Positions 43,551 to 51,380 of a stretch of 64,000 nt of DNA are shown here, one piece after another. The translations under genes and the position numbers were made by a program. The notes beneath the pieces were generated by a model. It worked only from the letters and a program-made list of their open reading frames with translations, ran no database searches and was not told where the DNA came from. The stretch lies in assembly GCF_003846175.1 (NCBI RefSeq), contig NZ_ML123049.1, positions 426,792 to 490,791 on the forward strand, read 5' to 3'. The DNA comes from Streptomyces sp. ADI95-17. Its GTDB lineage: Bacteria; Actinomycetota; Actinomycetes; Streptomycetales; Streptomycetaceae. The number at the start of each line of letters is the position of its first letter. Position 1 is the first letter of the stretch.

Positions 43551-44681
43551 ATGGTTGCTTCATGGTGGTCCCGGGCCGGCCTCGGGATATTCGTGCACTG
43601 GACGCCCGCCTCCGTACCGGGCTGGGCCCCGCCGTACGTCCCCGCGGCCGAACTCCCCCTGGCCGGGCGCCGATCGCCGCTCGGCTGGACGCCGTACGCC
43701 GAGTGGTACGAGAACGCGCTCCGGTTCCCCGGCAGCCCCGTCTCGGCCCACCACCGCGCGACCTACGGCAGCCGCCCGTACACCGCCTTCGGGGGCGACT
43801 TCAACGACGCCCTGGAGCAGTGGGATCCCACCGCATGGGCCCGTGACTTCCGTGCCGCGGGGGCCCGTTACGCCGTCCTCGTCGCCAAGCACCACGACGG
43901 CTTCTGCCTCTGGCCCTCCGAGGTCGCCAACCCGCACCGGGCCGGCTGGCACACCCCGCGTGACGTCGTCGGCGAGTTCGCCGAAGCCGTACGGGCCGAG
44001 GGGCTGCGGTTCGGCATCCACTACTCCGGCGGACTCGACTGGACCTTCGACGACCGCCCGATCGGAACCGGCGCCGACATCGTCTCGGCCGTCCCGCGCG
44101 GCCGCTACCCGGCCTACGCCGGCGCCCAGTTGCGCGAACTGATCCGCCGTCACCACCCCGACATACTCTGGAACGACATCGCCTGGCCCGGCTCACGCAC
44201 CGACGTCCAGAGGATCGTCGAGTACTACCGCTTCACCGTCCCGCACGGCGTCCTCAACGACCGGCTGCTGCCCCGCGCCCCGGCCTGGCGCGCACTGTCC
44301 GTCCCCGGCGCCAAGGCCCTGTACAACAACTGGGAACGCCGCACCACCGCCCGAGGCGAGGGCTTCCTGCCGCGCCGGCCCCCGTACTACGACTTCCGCA
44401 CCCCGGAGTCCGCCCGCCACGCCGGCCCGGACCCGTACGCGATCACCCGCTCCATCGACCACGGCTTCGGCTACAACCGCAACTCCCCGGCCGAGGCACA
44501 CCTCGGCCGGCAGGCCCTGGAATCGCTGGTACGGGAGACGGCGGCCCGGGGCGGCAGTCTGCTGCTCAACGTGGGGCCGCGCGGCGAGGACGCGAAGATC
44601 CCCGCCGCGCAGCAGCTCCGCCTGCGATGGCTGGCGGAAACAGCCCCTGAACTCACACGAGATGGATCCGTTCCTGGCTGA
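43551..44681 (+). CDS. Glycoside hydrolase family 29 alpha-L-fucosidase-like protein
   Basis: 376 residues from ATG 43551. Family features: LGIFVHWTPASVPGW, AGARYAVLVAKHHDGFCLWPS, FGIHYSGGLDWTFDD and the nucleophile context ILWNDIAWP near 210. There is no signal peptide and no C-terminal beta domain, so it is a short cytoplasmic member. Substrate could be fucosides or another alpha-L-sugar. Thirty-nine bases after the GH1 gene; its last 29 bases overlap the convergent GNAT gene. Confidence 0.88.
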   Translation: MVASWWSRAGLGIFVHWTPASVPGWAPPYVPAAELPLAGRRSPLGWTPYAEWYENALRFPGSPVSAHHRATYGSRPYTAFGGDFNDALEQWDPTAWARDFRAAGARYAVLVAKHHDGFCLWPSEVANPHRAGWHTPRDVVGEFAEAVRAEGLRFGIHYSGGLDWTFDDRPIGTGADIVSAVPRGRYPAYAGAQLRELIRRHHPDILWNDIAWPGSRTDVQRIVEYYRFTVPHGVLNDRLLPRAPAWRALSVPGAKALYNNWERRTTARGEGFLPRRPPYYDFRTPESARHAGPDPYAITRSIDHGFGYNRNSPAEAHLGRQALESLVRETAARGGSLLLNVGPRGEDAKIPAAQQLRLRWLAETAPELTRDGSVPG

Positions 44682-45561
44682 TGCGATGACCGGCCTTCGC
44701 GAACGCGGCCGCCATCGGCACATTGCCCCGGTCGGTGGCGCCCGCGATGAACTCGGCGCCCTCGGCCGCCAGGAAGCGGGTGCACTCCACGAGCAGGTCG
44801 TACCCGTAACCGTGACCCCGCTGCTCGGGCACGACACCGATGAAGCCGACGCACGGCCCGGACGGGTTGCGGGCGGGCACCTGGATGCCGGCCAGTTCAC
44901 CGCCGGCGGTGTACGCCAACTGCCACCAGGAGCGCGGCGAGGGGCACCAGTGGAAGAAGTCGAGCTCCTCCCGCGCCGCCTGCTCCGGACCGCCGCCCTC
45001 GATGGCCTTCTGGGCATGGGCGTCCAGCGTGGCGGAATGGACCCGGCGCAGCACATCGAGGATCACCGCGTCGTCCGGCTCCGGCCGGAACTCCAGCCGC
45101 CCCGGCCGCTCGGGCAGGCCGCACTCCGGCGTCCACCTGTAGCTGTACCGCTCGACCAGCGGCTTCATCCCGGCCGCACGGGCAGCGGAGATCCGGCCCT
45201 CCGCGGCGGCCCGGACGTCGGGCCGCTCCCGCCAGTCGGCGGGCAGGATCAGTTCGTACTCGGCGTGCAGCGGGGCGCGGCGCAGCAGTTCGGCGCCCGC
45301 CGCTTCCTCGCCGTCGGCGAAGTCGAACCAGTTGAGCAGCACCGGCTCGGTGTCGTGGGGCCCGGCCCACCAGGCGGCACGGGCCACCACGACACCGTCG
45401 CGCAGGGCGACCCAGGTCCACTCGGGGCGGTAGTCACCGCCGTTGTCCGCGGTGGCGTACCGGTGCCCGAACGCGGCGCGGCCGACGAGGTCACGGCCCC
45501 GCATGGTGTGGAAAAGGTGTGCGTCGCTCTCGGTGAGCGCGCGGATGACCAGATCGGTCAT
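44653..45561 (-). CDS. GNAT-family N-acetyltransferase (copy A)
   Basis: 302 residues from ATG 45561. The C-terminal half is a GNAT fold with the acetyl-CoA loop VVPEQRGHGYGYDLL near 245 and ATDRGNVPMAAAFAKAGH at the end; the N-terminal half looks like a degenerate second GNAT domain (WTWVALRDGVVVARAAWW). It is a clear paralogue of the next gene on its right, sharing layout and motifs. Substrate unknown. It overlaps the 3' end of the fucosidase gene by 29 bases. Confidence 0.87.
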   Translation of the reverse strand: MTDLVIRALTESDAHLFHTMRGRDLVGRAAFGHRYATADNGGDYRPEWTWVALRDGVVVARAAWWAGPHDTEPVLLNWFDFADGEEAAGAELLRRAPLHAEYELILPADWRERPDVRAAAEGRISAARAAGMKPLVERYSYRWTPECGLPERPGRLEFRPEPDDAVILDVLRRVHSATLDAHAQKAIEGGGPEQAAREELDFFHWCPSPRSWWQLAYTAGGELAGIQVPARNPSGPCVGFIGVVPEQRGHGYGYDLLVECTRFLAAEGAEFIAGATDRGNVPMAAAFAKAGHRISQERIHLV

Positions 45562-45739
45562 GGAACAGTCCTCCGGAAGAAGCGGTGCGCCCCCGGTCAG
45601 ACCGAAACCGAAACCGCCCGGCGAACGGGACGGGAGCGCGGGAACGAAATGGTGGGTGTACGCACTGTTCTCGCCTCCTTCCTCGGTTCTCGGGCGGAGC
45701 CGTCACCATAACCGGTGCTCCGGCGGGCCGTCCACAGGA

Positions 45740-45807
45740 TTCAGCCCCACACCCTGTTCAGCCCCGCACCCAGTTCAGTCCCACTCCCTGTTCAGTCCCA
45801 CACCATG
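45740..45807. repeat. Four tandem 17-bp units spanning the GNAT copy-B stop codon
   Basis: Units start with TTCAG at 45740, 45757, 45774 and 45791 and end CC(C/A)(T/A)G; they differ at one to four positions. The last unit contains the stop codon (45792-45794) of the leftward GNAT gene; the other three repeat it in non-coding DNA. Confidence 0.9.
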
Positions 45808-46745
45808 TCGAAGGACCGCTCGAAGTTCACGTACCCGAGACGTGCGAAAGCCCTGGCCATCGGGACGTTACCGAGGTCGGTGGCGGCCCGGACGCGTTCC
45901 ACACCGTCCTGCGCGGCCAGCACCCGGGTGCCTTCGGCGAGGATGTCGTCGATGTAGCCGTGGCCGCGGTGGGCGGGCAGCACACCGATGTACGCGACGA
46001 TCGGGTTGTAGTTGTTGCGGGCCGGGATCACGAAGCCGACCGGTTCGCCGTCGGGCAGCTCGGCGATACGCCACCACTCGCGCGGTGTCCGGTACGTCGC
46101 CAGCTCCTCGTCGTAGTGCTTCTCGGTGGCCGCACGGGCGCTGAGCCCGGACGCCAGGTCGGCCTGCCCGTGGGCGTCGAGGGTGCCCTCCATCACCGGT
46201 GTCATCAGCGCGAGCAGATCCTCGCGACCGTCGACCGGGCGGAACCGGAGCCGGCCGCTGTCGGCGGGGACCGGCGTACCGGCGCGCCACTCCAGACGGA
46301 GCCGCTCGACCAGCATCCGCGCACCGGAACGCTCCATGACCCGGATCCGGGCCTCGACCGTGTCACGGACGGCCGGGTCCTCGCGCCAGTCGGCCGGTAC
46401 GAAGCGTCCGTACTCGGGCCGCGGGGCGCCGGCCGGCACGACCGCGGCCGTCGCCGTCTCCAGCAGCTTCAGGCCCGCCTCGTTGCGTTCGGGCCCGGGC
46501 AGGGTGTCGTCCAGGTCGAAGAAGTCGAGGCACAGCGGCGTTTCCCCGTTCTGGCTCCACCACGCGATCCGTGCCACCAGGCGTTCGCCGCGCATCGCCA
46601 CCCACATCCACTCGGGCCGGCGGCGCCCACTCTCCAGGTCGTCGGCGAGTTCGTGATCGAGGGTGTACGACAGCCGGAGGAAGAGCGCGAGCTCCTCGGG
46701 ACCGGCGAGCGGACGGATGGTCAATTCCTGTGGTGCACGGGTCAC
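45792..46745 (-). CDS. GNAT-family N-acetyltransferase (copy B)
   Basis: 317 residues from GTG 46745, with AAGGAG 6 bases upstream; a much longer leftward frame to 47750 is antisense to other genes. The C-terminal GNAT half has GVLPAHRGHGYIDDIL and AATDLGNVPMARAFARLGY; the N-terminal half carries EWMWVAMRGERLVARIAWW, matching copy A. The two genes are tandem duplicates about 230 bases apart on the same strand. Substrate unknown. Confidence 0.88.
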   Translation of the reverse strand: MTRAPQELTIRPLAGPEELALFLRLSYTLDHELADDLESGRRRPEWMWVAMRGERLVARIAWWSQNGETPLCLDFFDLDDTLPGPERNEAGLKLLETATAAVVPAGAPRPEYGRFVPADWREDPAVRDTVEARIRVMERSGARMLVERLRLEWRAGTPVPADSGRLRFRPVDGREDLLALMTPVMEGTLDAHGQADLASGLSARAATEKHYDEELATYRTPREWWRIAELPDGEPVGFVIPARNNYNPIVAYIGVLPAHRGHGYIDDILAEGTRVLAAQDGVERVRAATDLGNVPMARAFARLGYVNFERSFDMVWD

Positions 46746-46964
46746 ACAAGCTCCTTGAAGTGCGCACAATGGCCTGCCGGTGAATGCCGGGCGGGTCGCG
46801 GCGGGAGACGGTAGCAGCGTCGTCGCGGCCATGCGCGGGGATATCCGCGGCGGCGCCGGCGGGGCGTGGCGGGCGGTTCCCCGAGAGGTGCGCCGCGCAG
46901 GCCGAGGGGCGGAGCACGGGCATGTTCTGGACACTCCGGGGCGGTCGGACCGACAATTGGCCGC

Positions 46965-47531
46965 GTGACGTCCTCCTTCGAGTCCCACACGTATCCCGTG
47001 CGGCTGTCCGACGCCCAGCGCGACCGTGTGCTCGGCGTACTCAGAGACGGCGCGGCACAGGGCAAGCTCTCCCACGACACCTTCATGCGGCGCATGGAGT
47101 TGGTCCTCACCGCCCGCCGCCCCGAGGAACTGGAGGCGCTCACCGCCGACCTGGAGAGCGGGGGCCGCTGGTCCCGGCGGATACTCCAGGTGGTGAGCGG
47201 GGTGTCCGGATTCCCCGGCCGGGTGCGCCGGGTCTGGCAGACCGAACGGCTCCCCAAGCTCCTGCTCCCGGCGCCGAGCCCGCACCCGCTGCGGATCGGC
47301 CGCGATCCGGTGAACGGGCTGCGGCTCAACCACGAGACCGTCTCCCGGCAGCACGCGGAGCTCACCGCCCAGGGCGGGCGCTGGCTGCTGCGCGACCTCG
47401 GTTCCACCAACGGCACCTGTGTCAACGGCCAGCGGGTCACCGGCACGGTCCCGGTCCGCGACGGTGACCAGGTGAGCTTCGGCCGGATGAGCTTCCGGCT
47501 CTCCGCACCCGTCCTCGGGCCCCCCGCCTGA
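46965..47531 (+). CDS. DUF1707 and FHA domain protein
   Basis: 188 residues from GTG 46965; no ribosome binding site is evident, so it may be leaderless. Residues about 10-62 are a DUF1707 module (VRLSDAQRDRVLGVLRDG, KLSHDTFMRRMELVLTAR). Residues about 100-185 are a forkhead-associated domain with RIGRD, SRQHAEL and GSTNGTCVNG. FHA domains bind phosphothreonine, so this protein is a likely partner or substrate of Ser/Thr kinases such as the receptor-like kinases at 24.5-28.8 kb. That link is inference. Confidence 0.9.
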   Translation: MTSSFESHTYPVRLSDAQRDRVLGVLRDGAAQGKLSHDTFMRRMELVLTARRPEELEALTADLESGGRWSRRILQVVSGVSGFPGRVRRVWQTERLPKLLLPAPSPHPLRIGRDPVNGLRLNHETVSRQHAELTAQGGRWLLRDLGSTNGTCVNGQRVTGTVPVRDGDQVSFGRMSFRLSAPVLGPPA

Positions 47532-47593
47532 GAGCCGGCCGCGCGCACGCCCGAGGCGCGGCCGAGGCCCGCCGGAGCCGGTCGAACGCCCTG

Positions 47594-47617
47594 GCCGGGC
47601 CCCGTCGAAGGCCCGGC
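47594..47617. terminator. Terminator between the FHA gene and lpdA
   Basis: Eight-bp inverted repeat GCCGGGCC / GGCCCGGC with an 8-base loop between convergent stops at 47531 and 47633. Confidence 0.6.
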
Positions 47618-47632
47618 GACGGGCGGCCCGGC

Positions 47633-49054
47633 TCAGGTCCGCTGGTGCAGGCCGCGTCCACCGAGGGTGAGGAAGACCTCGCCGACCGCCTCGGAGAGCG
47701 TCGGATGGGCATGTACGTGACGGGCCACATCGGCCGGTTCGGCGTCCCACCCCACGATCAGCTGGCTCTCGGCGATCATCTCGGAGACCTGCGGCCCGAC
47801 GAGGTGCACCCCGAGGACCCGCCCGTCCCGCTCGGCGACCACCTTCACCATCCCGCCCCGCCCGTGCACCATCCCCTTGGCCACGGCGGTCAGCGGCATG
47901 CTGCCCACCACGACATCGTGCCCGGCGTCACGGGCCCGGGCCTCGGTCAGGCCCACCGCGGCGGTCTGCGGGGACGAGTACGTGACCCTCGGCACGGCGT
48001 CGTAGTCCACCGCCGGTGTGCTCAGCCCGGCCAGTGTCCCGGCGACCAACAGGCCCTCCGCGAACGACGCGTGGGCCAGTCCGAGGGACGGCGGCGGCAG
48101 CAGATCGCCCACCACATGGACGCCCGGCACGGACGTTTCGAGCCGGGACCAGTCGGCGGGCGCGACATGGCCGCGCTCGTCGACGGCCAGTCCCGCCGCC
48201 GCGAGACCGAGCCCTTCGGTCACCGGCACCCGCCCCACCGCGACGAGCAGCCGCTCGGCCCGCACCGTACGGGTCTCGCCGCGCGAGGTGCGTACCGTCG
48301 CCGACACCTCGTCGGTGACCACGTCCGCGTCGGTCAGCCGCGCCCCCGTGAGCACATCGATGCCGCGCTTCTTCAGACCGCGGGTCAGATGGCGTGACAC
48401 ATCGACGTCCTCCAGCGGTACGAGCCGGTCCGCGGCCTCCACCAGCGTCACATCGGCACCCATCGACCGGTGGAAGGAGGCGTACTCGACGCCGATCGCC
48501 CCACCGCCCAGCACCAGCACGGACCGCGGCAGCCCCGGCGCGAAGAGCGCGTCGTCGCTGGTGACGACGCGGTGCCCGTCGGCCTTCAGTCCCGGCAGCA
48601 TGCGCGGTCGCGAGCCGGTCGCCAGGACGACGCCGCGGCGCGCGACTATTGTTCCGTGACCGGTGACATACGCACTGCGCGGACCTGTCAACTCGGCGCT
48701 CCCGCACACCACTTCGACCGCCGCGTGCGCGAGGTGGTCCACCACCCCGCGGTGGTTGCGCGCCACGATGTCGTCCTGGGCGGCCACCAGGGCCGGCCAG
48801 TCGACCGAGTCCAGGGTCGCCTTCACTCCCCACCGTTCCCCGGCCTCCGTGATGCCGTCCACGAGTTCGGCGGCGTGCAGCATCGCCTTGCTGGGAATGC
48901 AGCCGCGGTGCAGACAGGTGCCGCCCACCTTGTCGCGCTCCACGAGGACCACCCTCAGCCCTAGGGAAGCGGCCCGCAGGGCGGTGGAGTATCCGCCGGT
49001 GCCACCGCCGATCACCAGGACATCGGTCTCGTGCCCACCCGTTGTTCGTGTCAT
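47633..49054 (-). CDS. lpdA: Dihydrolipoyl dehydrogenase (stand-alone copy)
   Basis: 473 residues from ATG 49054 with GGAGG about 9 bases upstream. Flavoprotein disulfide reductase that reoxidises dihydrolipoamide with NAD. Visible: FAD loop VIGGGTGGYSTALRA, redox pair GGTCLHRGCIPSK (CxxxxC), NAD loop LGGGAIGVEYAS, FAD motif HVVGDL and C-terminal HAHPTLSEA with the active His-Glu pair. No E1 or E2 gene is nearby, so it either serves complexes encoded elsewhere or acts alone. Divergent from a LysR gene through a 99-base spacer with a good dyad. Confidence 0.92.
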   Translation of the reverse strand: MTRTTGGHETDVLVIGGGTGGYSTALRAASLGLRVVLVERDKVGGTCLHRGCIPSKAMLHAAELVDGITEAGERWGVKATLDSVDWPALVAAQDDIVARNHRGVVDHLAHAAVEVVCGSAELTGPRSAYVTGHGTIVARRGVVLATGSRPRMLPGLKADGHRVVTSDDALFAPGLPRSVLVLGGGAIGVEYASFHRSMGADVTLVEAADRLVPLEDVDVSRHLTRGLKKRGIDVLTGARLTDADVVTDEVSATVRTSRGETRTVRAERLLVAVGRVPVTEGLGLAAAGLAVDERGHVAPADWSRLETSVPGVHVVGDLLPPPSLGLAHASFAEGLLVAGTLAGLSTPAVDYDAVPRVTYSSPQTAAVGLTEARARDAGHDVVVGSMPLTAVAKGMVHGRGGMVKVVAERDGRVLGVHLVGPQVSEMIAESQLIVGWDAEPADVARHVHAHPTLSEAVGEVFLTLGGRGLHQRT

Positions 49055-49076
49055 GACCACAGCCTCCGCCCGGTTC

Positions 49077-49096
49077 TTGCCATGAGTCCAAGGCAA
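49077..49096. promoter_or_regulatory. Putative LysR operator in the lpdA/lysR divergent spacer
   Basis: Inverted repeat TTGCC (49077-49081), 10 bases, GGCAA (49092-49096), inside the 99-base spacer between divergent lpdA (start 49054) and lysR (start 49154). LysR regulators typically bind T-N11-A dyads between themselves and a divergent target, so spacing and position fit. Confidence 0.5.
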
Positions 49097-49153
49097 TGTT
49101 TCTGTGGCACCGATGCACGGTCTTTATGGGTACGGCCCACGGGGGAGAGCACG

Positions 49154-50056
49154 ATGAGCCTGCGACAGATGGAGTACTTCCTCACCGTCGTGGAGGAGGC
49201 GTCGTTCACCCGCGCCGCCGAACTCCTCCACGTCACCCAGCCCGCGCTCTCCCACCAGATCAAGGCCCTGGAGCGGACCGTCGGCGGTGCCCTGCTCGAA
49301 CGGCTGCCGCGCGGCGTGCGGCTGACCCCGATGGGCCGCGCCTATCTGCCGCACGCCGAGCGCTCCGTGCGCAGCGCCGCCCAGGCACGGCGGGCGGCAC
49401 GGGCGGCGGCGGGCGCGGAGGGCGGCGAGCTGCACATCGCGACGGTGCACGCGGTGGCCGTCGGCATCCTCCCGGACGTCTTCGCGCGCTGGCGCCGGGC
49501 GCACCCCGGGGTCGCTCTCGTGCTCCACGAGTACGCCACCCCGGAAACCCTGGAGGAACAGCTCGAACGCGGCACCGCCGACCTCGCCGTCGGCCCGCCG
49601 CCCGCGCACTGGCCGGGGCCGGTCGTCCCGGTCGGCGAGGAGGAGATCGTCCTGGTGGTCCCGTTCGACGACCCGCTCGCCGGACGGGCCTCGGTCCGCC
49701 TGCCGGAGCTGGCCGACCGGCCCTGGGTGCGCTGCGCGATGGAACCCGTGGTCCAGGGCCGGCCGTTCCTGGACCTGGCCTGCGGGGAAGCCGGCTTCAC
49801 ACCCCGTACGGCGGTGCGCACCGAACACACGTCGACGGCGGTACGGATGGCGGCGGCCGGGGTCGGAGTCGCCACGGCTCCGGCGCATGTCGTCCGGGGA
49901 GCGGTCGGTGAGGACTGCGCGGTCCTCGCCGTCGACCCACCGTGGCGGCGCCGACTGGCGGTCTTCTCCCGCGTGGAACTCACAGGGGCCACCGCCGCGT
50001 TCACGGAACTGCTCGCCGGCTCCGGGCCGCCCGGCCCCCGTACACCGACGGGCTGA
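49154..50056 (+). CDS. LysR-family transcriptional regulator divergent from lpdA
   Basis: 300 residues from ATG 49154 with GGGGGAGAG upstream. Helix-turn-helix at about 1-60 (LRQMEYFLTVVEEASFTRAAELL, VTQPALSHQIKALERTVG) and an effector-binding domain (ELHIATVHAVAVGILPDVFARW). It probably regulates itself and the divergent dihydrolipoyl dehydrogenase through the dyad at 49077-49096. The inducer is unknown. Confidence 0.92.
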   Translation: MSLRQMEYFLTVVEEASFTRAAELLHVTQPALSHQIKALERTVGGALLERLPRGVRLTPMGRAYLPHAERSVRSAAQARRAARAAAGAEGGELHIATVHAVAVGILPDVFARWRRAHPGVALVLHEYATPETLEEQLERGTADLAVGPPPAHWPGPVVPVGEEEIVLVVPFDDPLAGRASVRLPELADRPWVRCAMEPVVQGRPFLDLACGEAGFTPRTAVRTEHTSTAVRMAAAGVGVATAPAHVVRGAVGEDCAVLAVDPPWRRRLAVFSRVELTGATAAFTELLAGSGPPGPRTPTG

Positions 50057-50198
50057 GACATCCCGCCCGGTGTACCGCCGGGCGGGGCGCACCGCCTTCA
50101 CCCGTACGGCCGTACGCCGACTGCGCGACGCCCCCGCCGGTGATCCCCTGGTGGGGAACCGCGCCGCACACCGGCGCCCTGACGCCCCGGGGGTACGG

Positions 50199-51380
50199 AT
50201 GCAGGCCGACGCGCCGGAAGGCATATCCGCACCGGGCCTCGGCCGCCGGGCGCACCGGCCGTTGCGCGGCCCCCGCCCGAGCACCGGCCCCAGCCTGCTC
50301 GAACCCGGCGCGGCGCACGACCCGTACCGGCTCTACCGGATCCTGCGCGAGGAGTACCCGCTCAGCTACGACGCACTTCTGGGCGCCTGGCTGGTCAGCA
50401 GGTACGCGGACGTCGCCACGGCCCTCACCGACCCCCGGTTCACCGGCCTCCCGCACGACACCGCACCCCGCAGCGCCCCCGCCCCACTCGGCCTCTGCCA
50501 CGGCGACCCCCTCTGCCACGGCGACCCGCTTTACGCACCCCGCAATCAGCCCCTGGCGAGGCCGGGGCCAGTGACACGTCACATGTCGGATCTCGAATCG
50601 GTGACACGTCACATGTCGGGCCCCGGGCCAGTGACACGTCACATGTCGGGCCCCGGGTCGGTGACACGTCACATGCCGGACCCGGACCCGGACCCGGCCT
50701 CGATACCACGTCACATGGCCGCGCGGATCGAGCGGACCGCGTACGTGCTGGCGCGCCGGATCGACGGCCGGCAACAGGCCGACCTCGTCGAGGAGTTCTG
50801 CCGGTGGCTGCCCCTCGGCGCCACCCCCGGCGCGAGCGCCCGCCCCACGCCCAGCTCCCTGCCCGGCATCGTCGCACCCACCGCCGTCGCACCCTGCACC
50901 CGGCACACCGGCCTCCGTGAGAGGGCGCTCGCCTCCTTCCTCGCCAATGTGCTGGACGCCCCCGACCTGCTCGCCGCCCTGCGCGTCGAACCCGCCCTGG
51001 CCGACCGGGCCTGGACGGAGTCGCTGCGCCGCGATCCGCCGGTCCAGGTGGTGCTGCGCCGCACCGCCACCGAGGTCACTCTCAGCGGTGGCACGCTCCC
51101 GGCCGGGTCGGACGTCGCCTGTCTGATCGGCGCGGCCGGCCGCGATCCGGAACGGTTCGCCGCCCCCGACCTCTTCGATCCCTTCCGCCGTGACCAGGGC
51201 CGGACCCTCACCGGCCCCGCGTCCTGCCCCGCCGTCCTGCTCGGCCGGCTGGAGGCCCGGCACGGCCTGCGCGCGCTGCTCGACGCGATGCCCCGGCTCC
51301 GCTGGGCGGACGGATTCCGCCCGGCCGGCACCGGGCTGCTCACCCGAGGTCCGCGGGCGCTCCTCGTCCGGCCCGGCTGA
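50199..51380 (+). CDS. Degenerate cytochrome P450-like protein with in-frame repeat array
   Basis: 393 residues from ATG 50199. P450-like parts: an N-terminal DPYRLYRILREEYPLSYD / AWLVSRYADVATALTDPRF region, K-helix ExxR at E274-R277, and a C-terminal segment with C343. The haem loop is damaged: of the FGxGxHxCxG signature only the third glycine (G339) and Cys343 remain; Phe, the first Gly, His and the last Gly are replaced. The I-helix AGxxT motif is not seen. Residues about 125-170 are VTRHM-type repeats from a 30-bp DNA array, where the C-helix would normally lie. Probably a pseudoenzyme or decaying gene. It overlaps the treY end by 41 bases. Confidence 0.6.
   Translation: MQADAPEGISAPGLGRRAHRPLRGPRPSTGPSLLEPGAAHDPYRLYRILREEYPLSYDALLGAWLVSRYADVATALTDPRFTGLPHDTAPRSAPAPLGLCHGDPLCHGDPLYAPRNQPLARPGPVTRHMSDLESVTRHMSGPGPVTRHMSGPGSVTRHMPDPDPDPASIPRHMAARIERTAYVLARRIDGRQQADLVEEFCRWLPLGATPGASARPTPSSLPGIVAPTAVAPCTRHTGLRERALASFLANVLDAPDLLAALRVEPALADRAWTESLRRDPPVQVVLRRTATEVTLSGGTLPAGSDVACLIGAAGRDPERFAAPDLFDPFRRDQGRTLTGPASCPAVLLGRLEARHGLRALLDAMPRLRWADGFRPAGTGLLTRGPRALLVRPG
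50571..50715. repeat. Array of 30-bp repeats inside the P450-like gene
   Basis: Four 30-bp units starting GTGACACGTCACATG at 50571, 50601, 50631 and 50661, plus a partial unit at 50703-50715. Each unit contains the dyad GTGAC-AC-GTCAC, and the middle two end in a second dyad, GGGCCCCGGG-like. The unit length keeps the reading frame, encoding VTRHMSGPGP-like decapeptides. The core is related to the TGTGACATG tract at 17.6 kb. Confidence 0.93.

Noticed and set aside
50571..50715. Possible CRISPR array in the P450-like gene
   Set aside because: Units are contiguous 30-bp tandem repeats without unique spacers, no leader or cas genes are present, and the frame is preserved.
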